Shown one piece after another: positions 1-8,461 of a stretch of DNA of 64,000 nucleotides. Numbering within the stretch: position 1 is the stretch's first letter; each line of letters starts with the position of its first letter. The stretch is from a virus. Under the pieces are notes generated by a model, which did not search any database, was not told the origin of the DNA, and worked only from the letters and a program-made list of their open reading frames with translations. A program made the translations under genes and the position numbers. The stretch lies in IMG/VR virus record IMGVR_UViG_3300028563_000022, positions 1 to 64,000 of that record; one strand, 5' to 3'.

Positions 1-382
1 CATAAATTTTCGCGCGACCAAAATGGGGGCAAATTATCGGCTGTGTGCATAAACCTGTGAGGGGTTTATGACAGCGGCATAAACGGTAGGCTGGTAGGTG
101 AGAAAACCCCTACGCCCCAAAAGGCCGCGTGTAAAGCCAGGGAGGCTCTCGCCAGGGCTTTCTACAGGAAAAAATGCTCCGCGAGTCTCCTCAACTGGGT
201 TTCTACAGTTGATAAATGCCCACCAGTTTTCTTGAGTTAAATTTCTACATTTTTATGCCAGAACCCGGATAAAATCCGCGCTTTTTCCACCACTGTATTG
301 CAAGATTCATAAATTCACCCGCGTATTTACATAAAAATCCCTGCTGTGGTATCAGCGTTCTGACCTTACCAGGAGATTTGCG
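1..382. other. Left non-coding region with phased short repeats
   Basis: I see no convincing gene here. An inverted repeat CATAAACC (48-55) / GGTTTATG (63-70) with a 7-nt loop is present. The octamer TTTCTACA recurs at 159-166, 200-207 and 242-249, a spacing of 41-42 bp, close to four helical turns, which suggests sites read from one face of the DNA. The end of the region supplies the AGGAG ribosome-binding site of the endolysin. Late promoter, regulatory or packaging roles are all possible and none is proven. Confidence 0.4.
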
Positions 383-1021
383 ATGCCGGATGCCATTGAT
401 TGGGGTAAAGCACTCAACAAACTCGCGCCTGATGCGCTTCCAGTGGTCCAAGCTGCGTACCCGTCGCTCCCAGCACTGTTTGAAAGCGCCCGGATCAACA
501 CCTCGATGCGCCAGATGTACTTTATTGCCCTGGCCCTGGAGGAAACTGGCGGGTTTGTCACGTTAGACGAGAATCTACACTACAGCGCCAAGGGCCTTCT
601 GGCCACTTTCCCCAAATACTTCACCGCAGCCCAGGCTACGACCTACGCCAACAACCAGGAGGCCATAGCCAACCGGGTATACGCGGGCCGAATGGGCAAC
701 ACGTCACCCGGGGATGGCTGGAAGTACCATGGCCGCGGGCCTTTCCAGCTCACTGGCCGTGCCAATTACGCTCAACTCGGGAAACTCTGCCAGCTACCCC
801 TGGAGGTCCAGCCCGAGCTCGTCAACGCCACCCGATATCTCTTCGTGGTGGCTGCCCAGTATTGGAACATGCGCAATCTATCGGTTTTTGCCGACACAGA
901 TGACCTCATCTCCTTCACCATAGCGGTCAATGGCGGCCAGATTGGCCTGGATGCCAGGAAAGTCTGGCTAGACAAGACCAAGGCGGTGGTAAATGCGCAA
1001 CTGGCTCCAGCACAGGCTTAA
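383..1021 (+). CDS. Endolysin, glycoside hydrolase family 19
   Basis: A 212-aa chitinase/lysozyme-like endolysin that would cut the glycan strands of peptidoglycan at lysis. The GH19 signatures are visible: an acidic pair E53-E54 in ALEETGGF (general acid), the YHGRGPFQLTGRANY block at about 115-129, and TIAVNGGQIGLDAR at about 179-192. There is no signal peptide, so release would need a holin; membrane proteins encoded just downstream fit. AGGAG lies upstream of the ATG. The length is typical of single-domain phage GH19 enzymes with no cell-wall-binding domain. Confidence 0.9.
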   Translation: MPDAIDWGKALNKLAPDALPVVQAAYPSLPALFESARINTSMRQMYFIALALEETGGFVTLDENLHYSAKGLLATFPKYFTAAQATTYANNQEAIANRVYAGRMGNTSPGDGWKYHGRGPFQLTGRANYAQLGKLCQLPLEVQPELVNATRYLFVVAAQYWNMRNLSVFADTDDLISFTIAVNGGQIGLDARKVWLDKTKAVVNAQLAPAQA

Positions 1022-1141
1022 CGCCGCCCATATCTACTGTCGTTTACGGGGCTGCGGCCTGCCTCGCGGGTGTTCGCTGTTCCTGGCCGCGCTGTTTGGA
1101 AAGATCACGGATCGAGGAATTTACTACCGGAGGAAGACACC

Positions 1142-1423
1142 ATGAAGCCTTGGTACTCAAGCCCCACTCTATTGGGGGCGCTTTCAAACATCGTCCCCAT
1201 CCTGGCCGTGCTCTTTCAGCACCAGATTGCGCAGTATGGGCTCACTGACACGGTGAACCAGCTCGTGCTGATGACCCTGACCGGCGGCGCGGGTGCCGTC
1301 TACCATGGCCATGCCATGAATGGGGTGGCCGTGCAGCAGCTCACTGCCACTCAGACCGCGTTGGCTTGCCCGGCTACATCTGAGGTGGGGCCTACCAGCG
1401 CACCTACCGGGGGTGCATCATGA
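1142..1423 (+). CDS. Small two-helix membrane protein, holin candidate
   Basis: A 93-aa protein with two hydrophobic stretches (about residues 7-25 and 40-56) and a Thr/Ala/Pro-rich tail. The open frame extends upstream to 1070, but the ATG at 1142 follows a GGAGG at ideal spacing, so I chose it. It sits directly after the endolysin and overlaps the next gene by 4 nt (ATGA), so it belongs to the lysis cluster. Size and topology fit a holin-like protein; I recognise no family, and the 93-aa gene at 3283 is the better holin candidate. Confidence 0.6.
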   Translation: MKPWYSSPTLLGALSNIVPILAVLFQHQIAQYGLTDTVNQLVLMTLTGGAGAVYHGHAMNGVAVQQLTATQTALACPATSEVGPTSAPTGGAS

Positions 1424-2265
1424 ATTTTGACCTTCAAGGTGCCATCAACGCCGACACCGTTGGCCGAGTTACCATCCCCGGCAACGCTGACCTCCAGGAC
1501 ATCGGGGCCGTGACCATTCCCAAGCCCATGATCGTTGAGGGCAATGGCCCCTGGACCACGAAGCTCCGGGGCACGATCACTGCGCCGGATGGCACGGGCG
1601 TCATTCTCCAGAACTTCCGCCTGGAGTCTTCCGTGGCCGGTGAGACTGGCATCACCATGGGCACCGAAGCGGTGTCCGTGAAGCCCAAGCTCTCGAACTT
1701 GGTGCTGGCCAACTTCGACACCCCCTTGGATATCCAGGGTGCGTGCGCCGCGCAGATCGAGAATGTCTATTTCGTGGACTACACGCTGAAAGGCATGAAG
1801 CTCGCCAACAAGTTCAATGGGGACCAGGGCGACAACAAGGTCGTGGACTGCGAGTTCTCCACCAGTATCCCCACAGCCGAAGCCGGCATCTTTCAGACTT
1901 CGAGCGGGGGCCTGACCATCTCGGGAAACAAGTTCCTGGGTGGCCAGCGCGCCTATGATGGCCAGTTCGACTGCGAGACCTCCGATCTGACCTTCACAGG
2001 AAACTCCTTTGAGAACCTGACCGAGGGCGCAGTTCGCGTGCTACCGGCCGAGGGCTGCCGCTTCGCCAACTTCACCATGTCTCCCAACCAGATGGCTGGT
2101 GCCTTCAATGGTGTTGACCTCACCAACGTGGATAACGTGGCCATGACCGCGAACATCTTCAATCTCCCTCCAGGCCACACCGCCATGAAACTCCGTGGAT
2201 GCACTTGCCTCCATATCCTCAATAACCCCATCCCCAGTGGTGTAACCGCCCTGGACAACCAGTGA
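1420..2265 (+). CDS. Beta-helix repeat protein
   Basis: A 281-aa protein with the rhythm of a right-handed parallel beta-helix: repeated short strands ending in N/G turns such as LTISGNKFLGG and LTFTGNSFENL. Such folds occur in tail spikes, capsid decorations and carbohydrate-active proteins. No catalytic residues could be assigned. Its position among the lysis genes, away from the tail module, is unusual for a spike. The start overlaps the previous stop (ATGA), so translation is probably coupled. Confidence 0.6.
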   Translation: MNFDLQGAINADTVGRVTIPGNADLQDIGAVTIPKPMIVEGNGPWTTKLRGTITAPDGTGVILQNFRLESSVAGETGITMGTEAVSVKPKLSNLVLANFDTPLDIQGACAAQIENVYFVDYTLKGMKLANKFNGDQGDNKVVDCEFSTSIPTAEAGIFQTSSGGLTISGNKFLGGQRAYDGQFDCETSDLTFTGNSFENLTEGAVRVLPAEGCRFANFTMSPNQMAGAFNGVDLTNVDNVAMTANIFNLPPGHTAMKLRGCTCLHILNNPIPSGVTALDNQ

Positions 2266-2273
2266 GGCCTTCC

Positions 2274-2582
2274 ATGCGTAATGCCCTCAAGTCCATTCTG
2301 TTTCTCGTGTGCTTCTGGTCCCTGTTCGCCGCCCTCGGTTGTGGCGTGTCCAAGACCAACACCTCGGCCCAGAATCAGCAGGCCGTGGCCACGGACATCG
2401 CCCAGACCATGGCTGCTGCCGCTGGCGTTCTGACCGCCATTGCCAACACTCCGCTGCCCCCTGGCGTTGCTGGCACTCCGACTGCCGAGGCCATTGAAGG
2501 CTGGGCCAAGTTTGGCGCTGCACTGGCTCCTGCATTGTCGTCGGCAGCGGGTGCCACTGCAAACCCTACCTCGGCTCAGTAG
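2274..2582 (+). CDS. Small lipoprotein, possible outer spanin
   Basis: A protein of about 102 aa starting with a basic N-terminus, a hydrophobic segment and a lipobox ending ALGC (Cys about residue 23), as expected for a secreted lipoprotein. The rest is rich in Ala, Pro and Thr. A GTG at 2262 overlaps the previous stop, but the ATG at 2274 has a GAGG six bases upstream and gives a canonical signal peptide. Small proline-containing lipoproteins in lysis cassettes are often Rz1-type outer spanins; I saw no embedded Rz partner, so that is only a suggestion. Confidence 0.6.
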   Translation: MRNALKSILFLVCFWSLFAALGCGVSKTNTSAQNQQAVATDIAQTMAAAAGVLTAIANTPLPPGVAGTPTAEAIEGWAKFGAALAPALSSAAGATANPTSAQ

Positions 2583-2608
2583 CCCTCACGCTCCCGGCTA
2601 ATGGGCGA

Positions 2609-2758
2609 ATGATAATCTACGAGGGGAAACGGCTCAGCATGATGCTTACGACCTTGCCAGACAACGGGACGAGCAAGACCTTGTGGCAATACAAGCCACT
2701 CGGTCTTGCCGTCCACACCCCCTCTTTCGCCATGCTGGTCTTGGGCTGGAGCTTCTGA
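2609..2758 (+). CDS. Possible 49-aa coupled small protein
   Basis: An open frame of 49 codons whose TGA overlaps the ATG of the next gene (TGATG), a hallmark of translational coupling. It has a short hydrophobic C-terminus. The ribosome-binding site before the first ATG is weak; an internal ATG at 2639 has GAGGGG rather far upstream. No family recognised. It may be only a leader that sets translation of the amidase-like gene. Confidence 0.35.
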   Translation: MIIYEGKRLSMMLTTLPDNGTSKTLWQYKPLGLAVHTPSFAMLVLGWSF

Positions 2759-3279
2759 TGCCCGAACTCATCACATACGAGGCCCTCCGGCCTACGCTCA
2801 CGACAGGTGACATTGTGACCTGGCTTGGTGCGGACATGCTGTCTCGCGCCATTGAGCACTACCGGCCGGGGGGCTCACACACCAGTATGGTGGTGGTGGA
2901 GCATGGCCACGTTTTCCTGGTCGAGGCTCTGGCGCATGGCCCGAGCTTGCGTCTCGCCTCAGCCCGTTTCAGTAACTACAACGGGGACATTTTCATTCAC
3001 AGGATACCCACGACCCCCTCGCAGGAAGAGTGCTTGGCCACGAATGCGCTGGTCTTTGTCGGGGAAGACCCGGGGTATGGGTTCCTGACTCTCTTCAAGC
3101 TAGCCTGGGGGAAAGTCCGCAACGTGATGACCACGCCGGTATGCTCTCAGACTGCCGCGTATTTTCTGGCCGAGCAAGGCCTGATTCCCCCGCAGTGCAA
3201 TGTTGTCTCACCCGGGGAACTGGCCGCGCTACTTCCGGCGCCCGTGCGGCTCGCACCTTACACCCAAATGGCGGACTGA
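2758..3279 (+). CDS. Permuted papain-like (NlpC/P60-type) hydrolase
   Basis: A 173-aa protein with the order typical of YiiX-like permuted NlpC/P60 enzymes: GDIVTWLG, then a catalytic-type His in SHTSMVVVEH, then a Cys in CSQTAAYFL. Such enzymes cleave peptide or amide bonds in cell walls or lipids. The ATG at 2758 has GGAG upstream and overlaps the previous stop; a longer frame opens at 2683. A second protein of the same general fold is encoded at 27127 in the tail module, so this copy may assist lysis while the other acts at entry. Confidence 0.65.
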   Translation: MPELITYEALRPTLTTGDIVTWLGADMLSRAIEHYRPGGSHTSMVVVEHGHVFLVEALAHGPSLRLASARFSNYNGDIFIHRIPTTPSQEECLATNALVFVGEDPGYGFLTLFKLAWGKVRNVMTTPVCSQTAAYFLAEQGLIPPQCNVVSPGELAALLPAPVRLAPYTQMAD

Positions 3280-3282
3280 AAA

Positions 3283-3564
3283 ATGAACCCTGATGACTTC
3301 AGCCCCGAAGCAAAGTCTCTTCTTGGCGCGGCCACCCTGGCGGTCCTCGGCGGAACCGTCAGGGCTCTCCGAACCCCTCAATGCACAACCCGGCAACTCG
3401 CCATCGAGTTCGTCACCAGCATGTTCGCGGGCGTCATTGCTTGGCTGATTATGCGTGGCTGGGGGATGTCTGACTACTCGCTTGTCGCCCTGGTGGGCGC
3501 CTCCGGGTATGTCGCGCCCCGCGTCCTGGACATCATCAGCAAGAAAGCCTGCAACCTGCTCTAG
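3283..3564 (+). CDS. Holin (LydA-like)
   Basis: A 93-aa membrane protein with two likely transmembrane helices (about residues 12-28 and 44-60) and the ending GYVAPRVLDIISKK typical of a proteobacterial phage holin family related to LydA. It would accumulate in the inner membrane and open holes that release the endolysin at a set time. It starts 3 nt after the previous stop within the lysis operon. Confidence 0.75.
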   Translation: MNPDDFSPEAKSLLGAATLAVLGGTVRALRTPQCTTRQLAIEFVTSMFAGVIAWLIMRGWGMSDYSLVALVGASGYVAPRVLDIISKKACNLL

Positions 3565-3578
3565 GAAGGAGACGCGCA

Positions 3579-3995
3579 ATGAGCCCTATCTCCTGGATCA
3601 TGTCACTCCCGTTGTTCCTACTCTGCACGGTAGTTGGCATTTGCGCGCTCCGCGCGCACCGGGCCGCCCAAGACATCATGGTAGGACACCCAAAGTCCGC
3701 TGGTCGTCTTGGCAACTTTTCCCAGCTCTCATTCATGCTGTCCATGGGTGGCATCCTGGCCCAGGCGTTGTGGGCTCTCTCGCAGGACTCCAACTACCAG
3801 CCCAACCTGGCGGATGTTGTTTCAGTCCTGTGGGGTATCCTGGTTTTCATCTGCCTACTGGTCTGGAACATAACCGTTTTTGAGACGGCCAAAGACAAAC
3901 TTGTACCAACGAGGCCTTGCCGACCGTGCCCCTGGCGCGGGGAAGGCGAGGCCCACCTCCTTCCGGCTGGCTGCTGTAACAAGTCTGGAAAATAG
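3579..3995 (+). CDS. Multi-pass membrane protein of the lysis cluster
   Basis: A 138-aa protein with three hydrophobic segments (about residues 5-25, 48-66, 80-100) and a Cys/Pro-rich tail. A strong AAGGAG precedes the ATG. It lies between the holin and the HNH gene. It may be a second holin, an antiholin or a membrane protein acting in lysis timing or exclusion; I do not recognise a family. Confidence 0.6.
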   Translation: MSPISWIMSLPLFLLCTVVGICALRAHRAAQDIMVGHPKSAGRLGNFSQLSFMLSMGGILAQALWALSQDSNYQPNLADVVSVLWGILVFICLLVWNITVFETAKDKLVPTRPCRPCPWRGEGEAHLLPAGCCNKSGK

Positions 3996-3996
3996 A

Positions 3997-4383
3997 ATGC
4001 CTCCTCGCGCCCTCCGACCCTGCAAAGGCCCCGGCTGCCGGACCACCACACGAGACAGTTCCGGGTACTGCGACGTGTGCCGCCCGGCGGCCGAGGCCAA
4101 GCAGGCGGCTGTCGAGGCTAGCCTCGAGCAGCGCAGAGGGAGTTCCTCCAAGCGGGGCTACGGGTACGCTTGGCGTGACATCCGGGAACGGGTGCTGCGG
4201 CAGCACGGAGGCCTCTGCCTCGATTGCAAAAAAGAGAAAATGTTCATTCTCGCGGTTGAGGTCCATCACATAGATGGGGACTCAGCCAATAATGATTTTT
4301 TAAACCTCGCTCCCCTGTGCCGGGCACATCATGATCTTCGTCACGGTGTCCTCAAGGGCCGCAGGAAAGCGATCAGGAGTTGA
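3997..4383 (+). CDS. HNH endonuclease next to terminase
   Basis: A 128-aa protein with an HNH fold: GLCLDCKK and PLCRAHH supply two Cys pairs and EVHHIDGD holds the His-His-Asp of the active site. Many cos-type phages encode an HNH protein beside the terminase that is needed for specific DNA cutting during packaging; position and size fit that role. The open frame continues upstream to 3880, overlapping the membrane gene, but ATG 3997 begins right after that gene's stop and gives the family's usual length. Confidence 0.85.
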   Translation: MPPRALRPCKGPGCRTTTRDSSGYCDVCRPAAEAKQAAVEASLEQRRGSSSKRGYGYAWRDIRERVLRQHGGLCLDCKKEKMFILAVEVHHIDGDSANNDFLNLAPLCRAHHDLRHGVLKGRRKAIRS

Positions 4384-4385
4384 CC

Positions 4386-4901
4386 ATGGCTGGCCGTAAA
4401 ACACTTCCCACTGAGCTCAAGTTGGCCAAGGGCACCTTGCGCAAAGGCCGGACAAACCCGGCCGAGCCGAAGGCTATCTCTGAGGAACTGCTTCTCACTT
4501 GGCAGGCCGATCCGGACGTGCAGGAATGGTTCGAGCGGTTCAAGAATTATCTGCGGGGGGAAGGGCGGTTGTCCAAATCCCACGAGGTCGTGATCTGGCA
4601 GGCCGCCCGGCGCGCCGCGGAGATCAGAGCACTCGACGCGGATATCCTGGCGAACGGCCGCACTTACTGGACCGGCGAGCAGGTAAAGCCCGACCAGGCC
4701 GAGGCCAAAAAGCCCGACTCCCTGCTGCGGGGCCTGCTCAAGGCCAACCCCGCCGTGGCCCAGAAGAACGAGGCCGAGCGGCATCTCCATGGATTGCTTT
4801 CTGAGCTGGGGCTGACCCCGGCCAGCAAGAGCAAGGTGGCCTCGGCCATATCCGGGAAGGTTCCCGAAGCCTGGGCTGGGTTCGAGTCGGTGGGGGTTTA
4901 G
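4386..4901 (+). CDS. Terminase small subunit, P27 family
   Basis: A 171-aa protein starting AGRKTLPTELKLAKGTLRKGR, closely resembling the N-terminus of P27-type small terminases, with ELGLTPASKSKV near the C-terminus as in the family. It would recognise the packaging site and regulate the large subunit. The ATG at 4386 is preceded by AGGAG; the frame opens at a TTG six bases earlier. It follows the HNH endonuclease, and two tiny genes separate it from the large subunit. Confidence 0.85.
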   Translation: MAGRKTLPTELKLAKGTLRKGRTNPAEPKAISEELLLTWQADPDVQEWFERFKNYLRGEGRLSKSHEVVIWQAARRAAEIRALDADILANGRTYWTGEQVKPDQAEAKKPDSLLRGLLKANPAVAQKNEAERHLHGLLSELGLTPASKSKVASAISGKVPEAWAGFESVGV

Positions 4902-4904
4902 CCA

Positions 4905-5075
4905 ATGGCGGTTCTGCATATACGCTGTGGGTTCTCCTGGTGGGTGCCAGTGTATTTGAACACCATAGTATTTTTCTCCTGGCTCACGGGAATGCAACCC
5001 AACATGGACAAGGTGGCTTCCTGGGTACTCAAGGGCCTCCGGCTCAGAGTCATAGGGGGAGGGGGTTCTAAATGA
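4905..5075 (+). CDS. 56-aa membrane peptide
   Basis: A short gene between the terminase subunits. It starts 4 nt after the small-terminase stop, downstream of a GGTGGGGG ribosome-binding site, and its TGA overlaps the next ATG (ATGA). The middle is hydrophobic (about residues 8-30: several Trp, Val, Phe and Leu), followed by a basic segment and a glycine-rich end. No family recognised. The tight packing on both sides argues for a real gene. Confidence 0.55.
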   Translation: MAVLHIRCGFSWWVPVYLNTIVFFSWLTGMQPNMDKVASWVLKGLRLRVIGGGGSK

Positions 5076-5278
5076 GCCAAGGAGCGGTCTACAGCCCCAT
5101 GCGCGGTGCGGCCCGATGCCCCGAATGCAAGAAATGGGCGAAGCGATTCCGCACAATGCCCTGGGACACCGAGAAGGGAACATGCCTTCGACACCATAAG
5201 TGCCCAGGGTGTGGACACACATTTAAGACCATCCAGGAAGACGCTACTTTCTCCTCAGAGAACCAACCGACTGTCTAG
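5072..5278 (+). CDS. Zinc-ribbon protein, Ogr/Delta-like
   Basis: A 68-aa protein with CPEC near residue 15 and CPGCGHTF near residue 45, a four-Cys zinc ribbon ending in the GHTF motif seen in the Ogr/Delta late-gene activators of P2/P4-type phages. It could be a late transcription activator or a small DNA-binding accessory of packaging. A G-rich ribosome-binding site (GGGGGAGGGGG) precedes the ATG. The motif GTCTGGTTAAACCAG follows its stop by 2 nt. Confidence 0.6.
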   Translation: MSQGAVYSPMRGAARCPECKKWAKRFRTMPWDTEKGTCLRHHKCPGCGHTFKTIQEDATFSSENQPTV

Positions 5279-5279
5279 T

Positions 5280-5294
5280 GTCTGGTTAAACCAG
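5280..5294 (+). promoter_or_regulatory. Dispersed operator-like motif, site 1
   Basis: GTCTGGTTAAACCAG, a near-perfect palindrome, lies 2 nt after a stop codon and 16 nt before the large terminase start. It belongs to the genome-wide GTCTTGTTTAAC family and reads in the direction of transcription. Confidence 0.55.
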
Positions 5295-5310
5295 TATTTA
5301 TCCAGCAATC

Positions 5311-7092
5311 ATGACCACGGCCGCCAAGACACCTCGGGCGAAGAAAGCTCCTTCCACCCCTCCGGTGTCTTCGGCCACGTCCACCAAACTTGCCGAAGTT
5401 CCCGTCACCTTCTCCGCTACACTCGCTGCCTACGTTGCCGCCGTCACCTCCGGCCAGATAGCCGCTTGCAAGTGGGTTCGCCTCGCTTGCAAGCGGCATC
5501 TGCGCGACCTGGAGCGCGCCAAGACAGATTCGTTCCCCTACAGGTTTGAGCCATCATTGGTAGAGCGGGTGTGCAAGTTCGCCACGAACATGCGTCACAC
5601 CAAAGGCAAATGGAGTGGTCAGAAGATCACCCTGGAGCCTTGGCAGGTTTTTATCCTTGGCTGCATCTTCGGTTGGGTGAAGAAGAAAGATGGGATGCGC
5701 CGGTTCCGCGAAGTGCTGGCGGTGATTCCGCGGAAGAACGGCAAGTCTCTGCTCGCGGCCATCATCGGGCATTATATGCTGAATGCGGATGGGGAAATGG
5801 GGGCCGAGGTTTACTCCGGCGCCACTTCCCTTGACCAGGCGATGGAGGTTTTCCGGCCCGCCTGGCTCATGGTGGACAACGACCCGGCCTTCAAAAGACA
5901 TTTTGGTCTGGACCTCGGCGGCACGAGTAAGAACCCCGGCCCAATCTACCGGCTCTCGGATGGCAGCCGCTTCGCCCCGGTGATTGGAAAGCCGGGCGAC
6001 GGCGCGAGTCCTTCCTGCGGCATCGTTGACGAATACCACGAACATAAATCCCCCGACCTCCGCGACACGCTTGTGACAGGTATGGGCGCTCGGGCCCAGC
6101 CGTTGCTCCTGACGGTGACCACTGCCGGCGTTGATATTTCCGTTCCTTGCTATGCCGACCAGAAAGACCTGGAGAAGGTGCTTGAAGGCACCCTGGAGAA
6201 GGAAACTCTCTTCGGAATAATTTTCTCAAGTGACGAGGAGGACGATTGGACGGATTTTAACTGCTGGGTCAAGGCAAATCCAAATTTTGGTATCTCTATA
6301 TTTGAAGACTTCCTGCGTGACCGCCACCAGGAGGCCATGACCACCCCGGCCCGCAAGAACGTCTTGCTCACCAAGCACCTTAACCAGTGGCAGAATGCCG
6401 GCTGTGCTTGGATGGACATGATTAAGTGGGCCGGATGTGAGGACAAGTCCCTCGATATCTCCCAGTTCGCCGGCCAGGACTGCTGGCTCGGGATGGACCT
6501 GGCCAACCGCATCGACATTGCCGCCCTGCGCATCATTTTCAGACACAAAGAAGGCTTCGCTGGTTTTGGCTTCTATTATCTCCCCGAAGACACCATCCAG
6601 CGCAAAGAGAACAGTCATTACCAGGGCTGGCTCGCGCAAGACTGGATCACGCAGACTGACGGGGCTGTGACTGACTTCGGCCGAATCAAGCAGGACATCA
6701 AAACCCTCTGCGAGAAGTTCAATGTCCGCGAACTCGCTTATGACCCCAAGGAAGCCAACTACTTCGTGCTCGACCTCCAGGGTGAACCTTGGGCCATGTT
6801 TGATTGCGTGGAGATGAACCAGGGGCCAGCACTCATGAGTGAGCCGATGAAGGCCTACGAGGGCCATGTATACGCCAAAACGTACACCCACAATGGCGAC
6901 CCGGTTCAAACCTGGATGATGTCCAACGTGGTCAAGAAGCAGGGCCGCGGCGGGGGCCCGATCAAGACCTACTACCCCACCAAGGAACGCAATGAAGCCA
7001 AGATCGACGGCCCCGTGGCCGAGATCATGGCCTTGAGTCGCGCCATCGTGGCCCAGCCCCTAGCCAACCCCGAACTTTTCCTGGACTGGTAA
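5311..7092 (+). CDS. terL: Terminase large subunit
   Basis: A 593-aa packaging motor. The ATPase half has a Walker A-like VIPRKNGKS (138-146) and Walker B IVDEYHE (238-244). The RNase H-like nuclease half carries Asp 396 in GMDLANRIDIAAL and Asp 566 in KIDGPVAEIMAL, both expected metal ligands. The overall pattern is the HK97/lambdoid TerL family. It would translocate DNA into proheads through the portal encoded next. No clear ribosome-binding site precedes the ATG, which follows an operator-like palindrome. Confidence 0.95.
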   Translation: MTTAAKTPRAKKAPSTPPVSSATSTKLAEVPVTFSATLAAYVAAVTSGQIAACKWVRLACKRHLRDLERAKTDSFPYRFEPSLVERVCKFATNMRHTKGKWSGQKITLEPWQVFILGCIFGWVKKKDGMRRFREVLAVIPRKNGKSLLAAIIGHYMLNADGEMGAEVYSGATSLDQAMEVFRPAWLMVDNDPAFKRHFGLDLGGTSKNPGPIYRLSDGSRFAPVIGKPGDGASPSCGIVDEYHEHKSPDLRDTLVTGMGARAQPLLLTVTTAGVDISVPCYADQKDLEKVLEGTLEKETLFGIIFSSDEEDDWTDFNCWVKANPNFGISIFEDFLRDRHQEAMTTPARKNVLLTKHLNQWQNAGCAWMDMIKWAGCEDKSLDISQFAGQDCWLGMDLANRIDIAALRIIFRHKEGFAGFGFYYLPEDTIQRKENSHYQGWLAQDWITQTDGAVTDFGRIKQDIKTLCEKFNVRELAYDPKEANYFVLDLQGEPWAMFDCVEMNQGPALMSEPMKAYEGHVYAKTYTHNGDPVQTWMMSNVVKKQGRGGGPIKTYYPTKERNEAKIDGPVAEIMALSRAIVAQPLANPELFLDW

Positions 7093-7093
7093 A

Positions 7094-8461
7094 ATGAAAC
7101 TCTGGCCCTTCAAGAGCAAAGAGACGAGCGCGCCGGTCAGTAACCAGCTCGGGGCGCTCCTCGACACCTACGAACTCCAAACAGAACTCAGTTCTGTGCG
7201 CAAGGAACTCGACCAGGCCAAGATGCAGAATCTTGGTGACAGCTTCTCCATGACCGACTCCAGCCGGTGGGCTGAAATGTTGGGAGGGGGGATGCACTCA
7301 GCAGGCCAGGTGGTCAACCACATCACGGCCCTGCGGTCCTCGGCCGTCTTCTCCTGCGTGCGGCTCATCTCATCCGCCATCTGCTGCGCCCCGGTGAAGG
7401 TCTACCAGCGCCAGGGTGATCTGCGGGTGCTCAATTCTGGCCATCCCTGCGCCGAGATGCTGCGGCTCACCCCCAACAGATTCATGTCGGCGGCCACGTT
7501 TTGGAAGATGTTCATGCACGACAAGCTGCTGATGGGTAATGCCTACGCGCATATCATCCGCAACCCCAGAACTGGGAAACCCCTGGCGCTGATGCCAGTG
7601 AAAGCCTGGATGGTGCAGGTCTACTTTGCCTGGGAACTGGGGTTTGACCGGCTGCCCGGGGTTGACAAAAACGAACTCTTCTATGGGTGCATGTTTGATG
7701 ATGGGAATTACAAAATATATGGCCAGAAGGACATGATCCATGTCCCGAACCTCGGCTGGAATGGTCGCGGGGGCATCTCCACCCTTCAGGCCATGGCCCA
7801 GGCAGTTGGTGTGGCCCTGGGTGCGGATCACTCCACAGCCTCCTTCTTCGCCAATGGCCTCCAGACTGCAAACGCCATCTCATTCCCCCAGACCCTCGAC
7901 AAGGATGCCTTGGACCGCCTGAAACATCACCTTGAAGAGAAGTACACCGGGGCGAAGAACCACCATAAGCCCCTCATCCTTTTTGGTGATGCCAAGATAA
8001 GTCCCATGGCCATGACGGCGGCCGACGCGCAGCTCCTTGAGTCCAGGAAGTTCAGCGTCATCGACATTTGCCGGTTCTTCGGCGTGCATCCCGTCATGGT
8101 GGGGGAAAACGAGAAGACCAGTTCTTTCGGCGGTGGTGTGGAGCAGATGGGGCGGTGGTTCAATACTCTGACCCTGAACGAGCACTTCACCTCCATCGAG
8201 CAGGAACTTGAACTCAAGCTATTCGGGTCCGATGGCAACTTTGCGGAGTTCGACGAAACGGCGATCACCCGAGGCGACCTTCAGGCCCGGGCCGACTACT
8301 ACAAGGCTGCCCTTGGCTCGATTCAGCAGCCTGGCTGGATGTCCCCGAACGAGGTTCGCACGGAAGAGGGCCAGGCGCCAAAGGCCGGGGCGGGAAACGA
8401 TGATCTTTTCAAGCCGGTAACCACCGCGCCAGACGCGCAGCCGGCACAGGGGGGAGAGTAA
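7094..8461 (+). CDS. Portal protein, HK97 family
   Basis: A 455-aa portal protein that would form the dodecameric ring at one capsid vertex through which DNA passes. Family-like segments include SAVFSCVRLISSAI, a core with YAHIIRNPRTGKP and IDICRFFGVHPVMVGE, then a Pro/Ala-rich tail. Gene order terL-portal-protease-capsid is the standard HK97 arrangement. It starts 1 nt after terL and its stop overlaps the protease start, so the block is translationally coupled. Confidence 0.93.
   Translation: MKLWPFKSKETSAPVSNQLGALLDTYELQTELSSVRKELDQAKMQNLGDSFSMTDSSRWAEMLGGGMHSAGQVVNHITALRSSAVFSCVRLISSAICCAPVKVYQRQGDLRVLNSGHPCAEMLRLTPNRFMSAATFWKMFMHDKLLMGNAYAHIIRNPRTGKPLALMPVKAWMVQVYFAWELGFDRLPGVDKNELFYGCMFDDGNYKIYGQKDMIHVPNLGWNGRGGISTLQAMAQAVGVALGADHSTASFFANGLQTANAISFPQTLDKDALDRLKHHLEEKYTGAKNHHKPLILFGDAKISPMAMTAADAQLLESRKFSVIDICRFFGVHPVMVGENEKTSSFGGGVEQMGRWFNTLTLNEHFTSIEQELELKLFGSDGNFAEFDETAITRGDLQARADYYKAALGSIQQPGWMSPNEVRTEEGQAPKAGAGNDDLFKPVTTAPDAQPAQGGE

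Noticed and set aside
245-451. Leftward ORF in the left non-coding region
   Set aside because: It overlaps the endolysin start, lacks a ribosome-binding site and resembles no protein family.
4341-5222. Long leftward ORF opposite the terminase genes
   Set aside because: It is antisense to well-supported rightward genes, has no recognisable domain and a composition typical of a shadow frame in GC-rich DNA.
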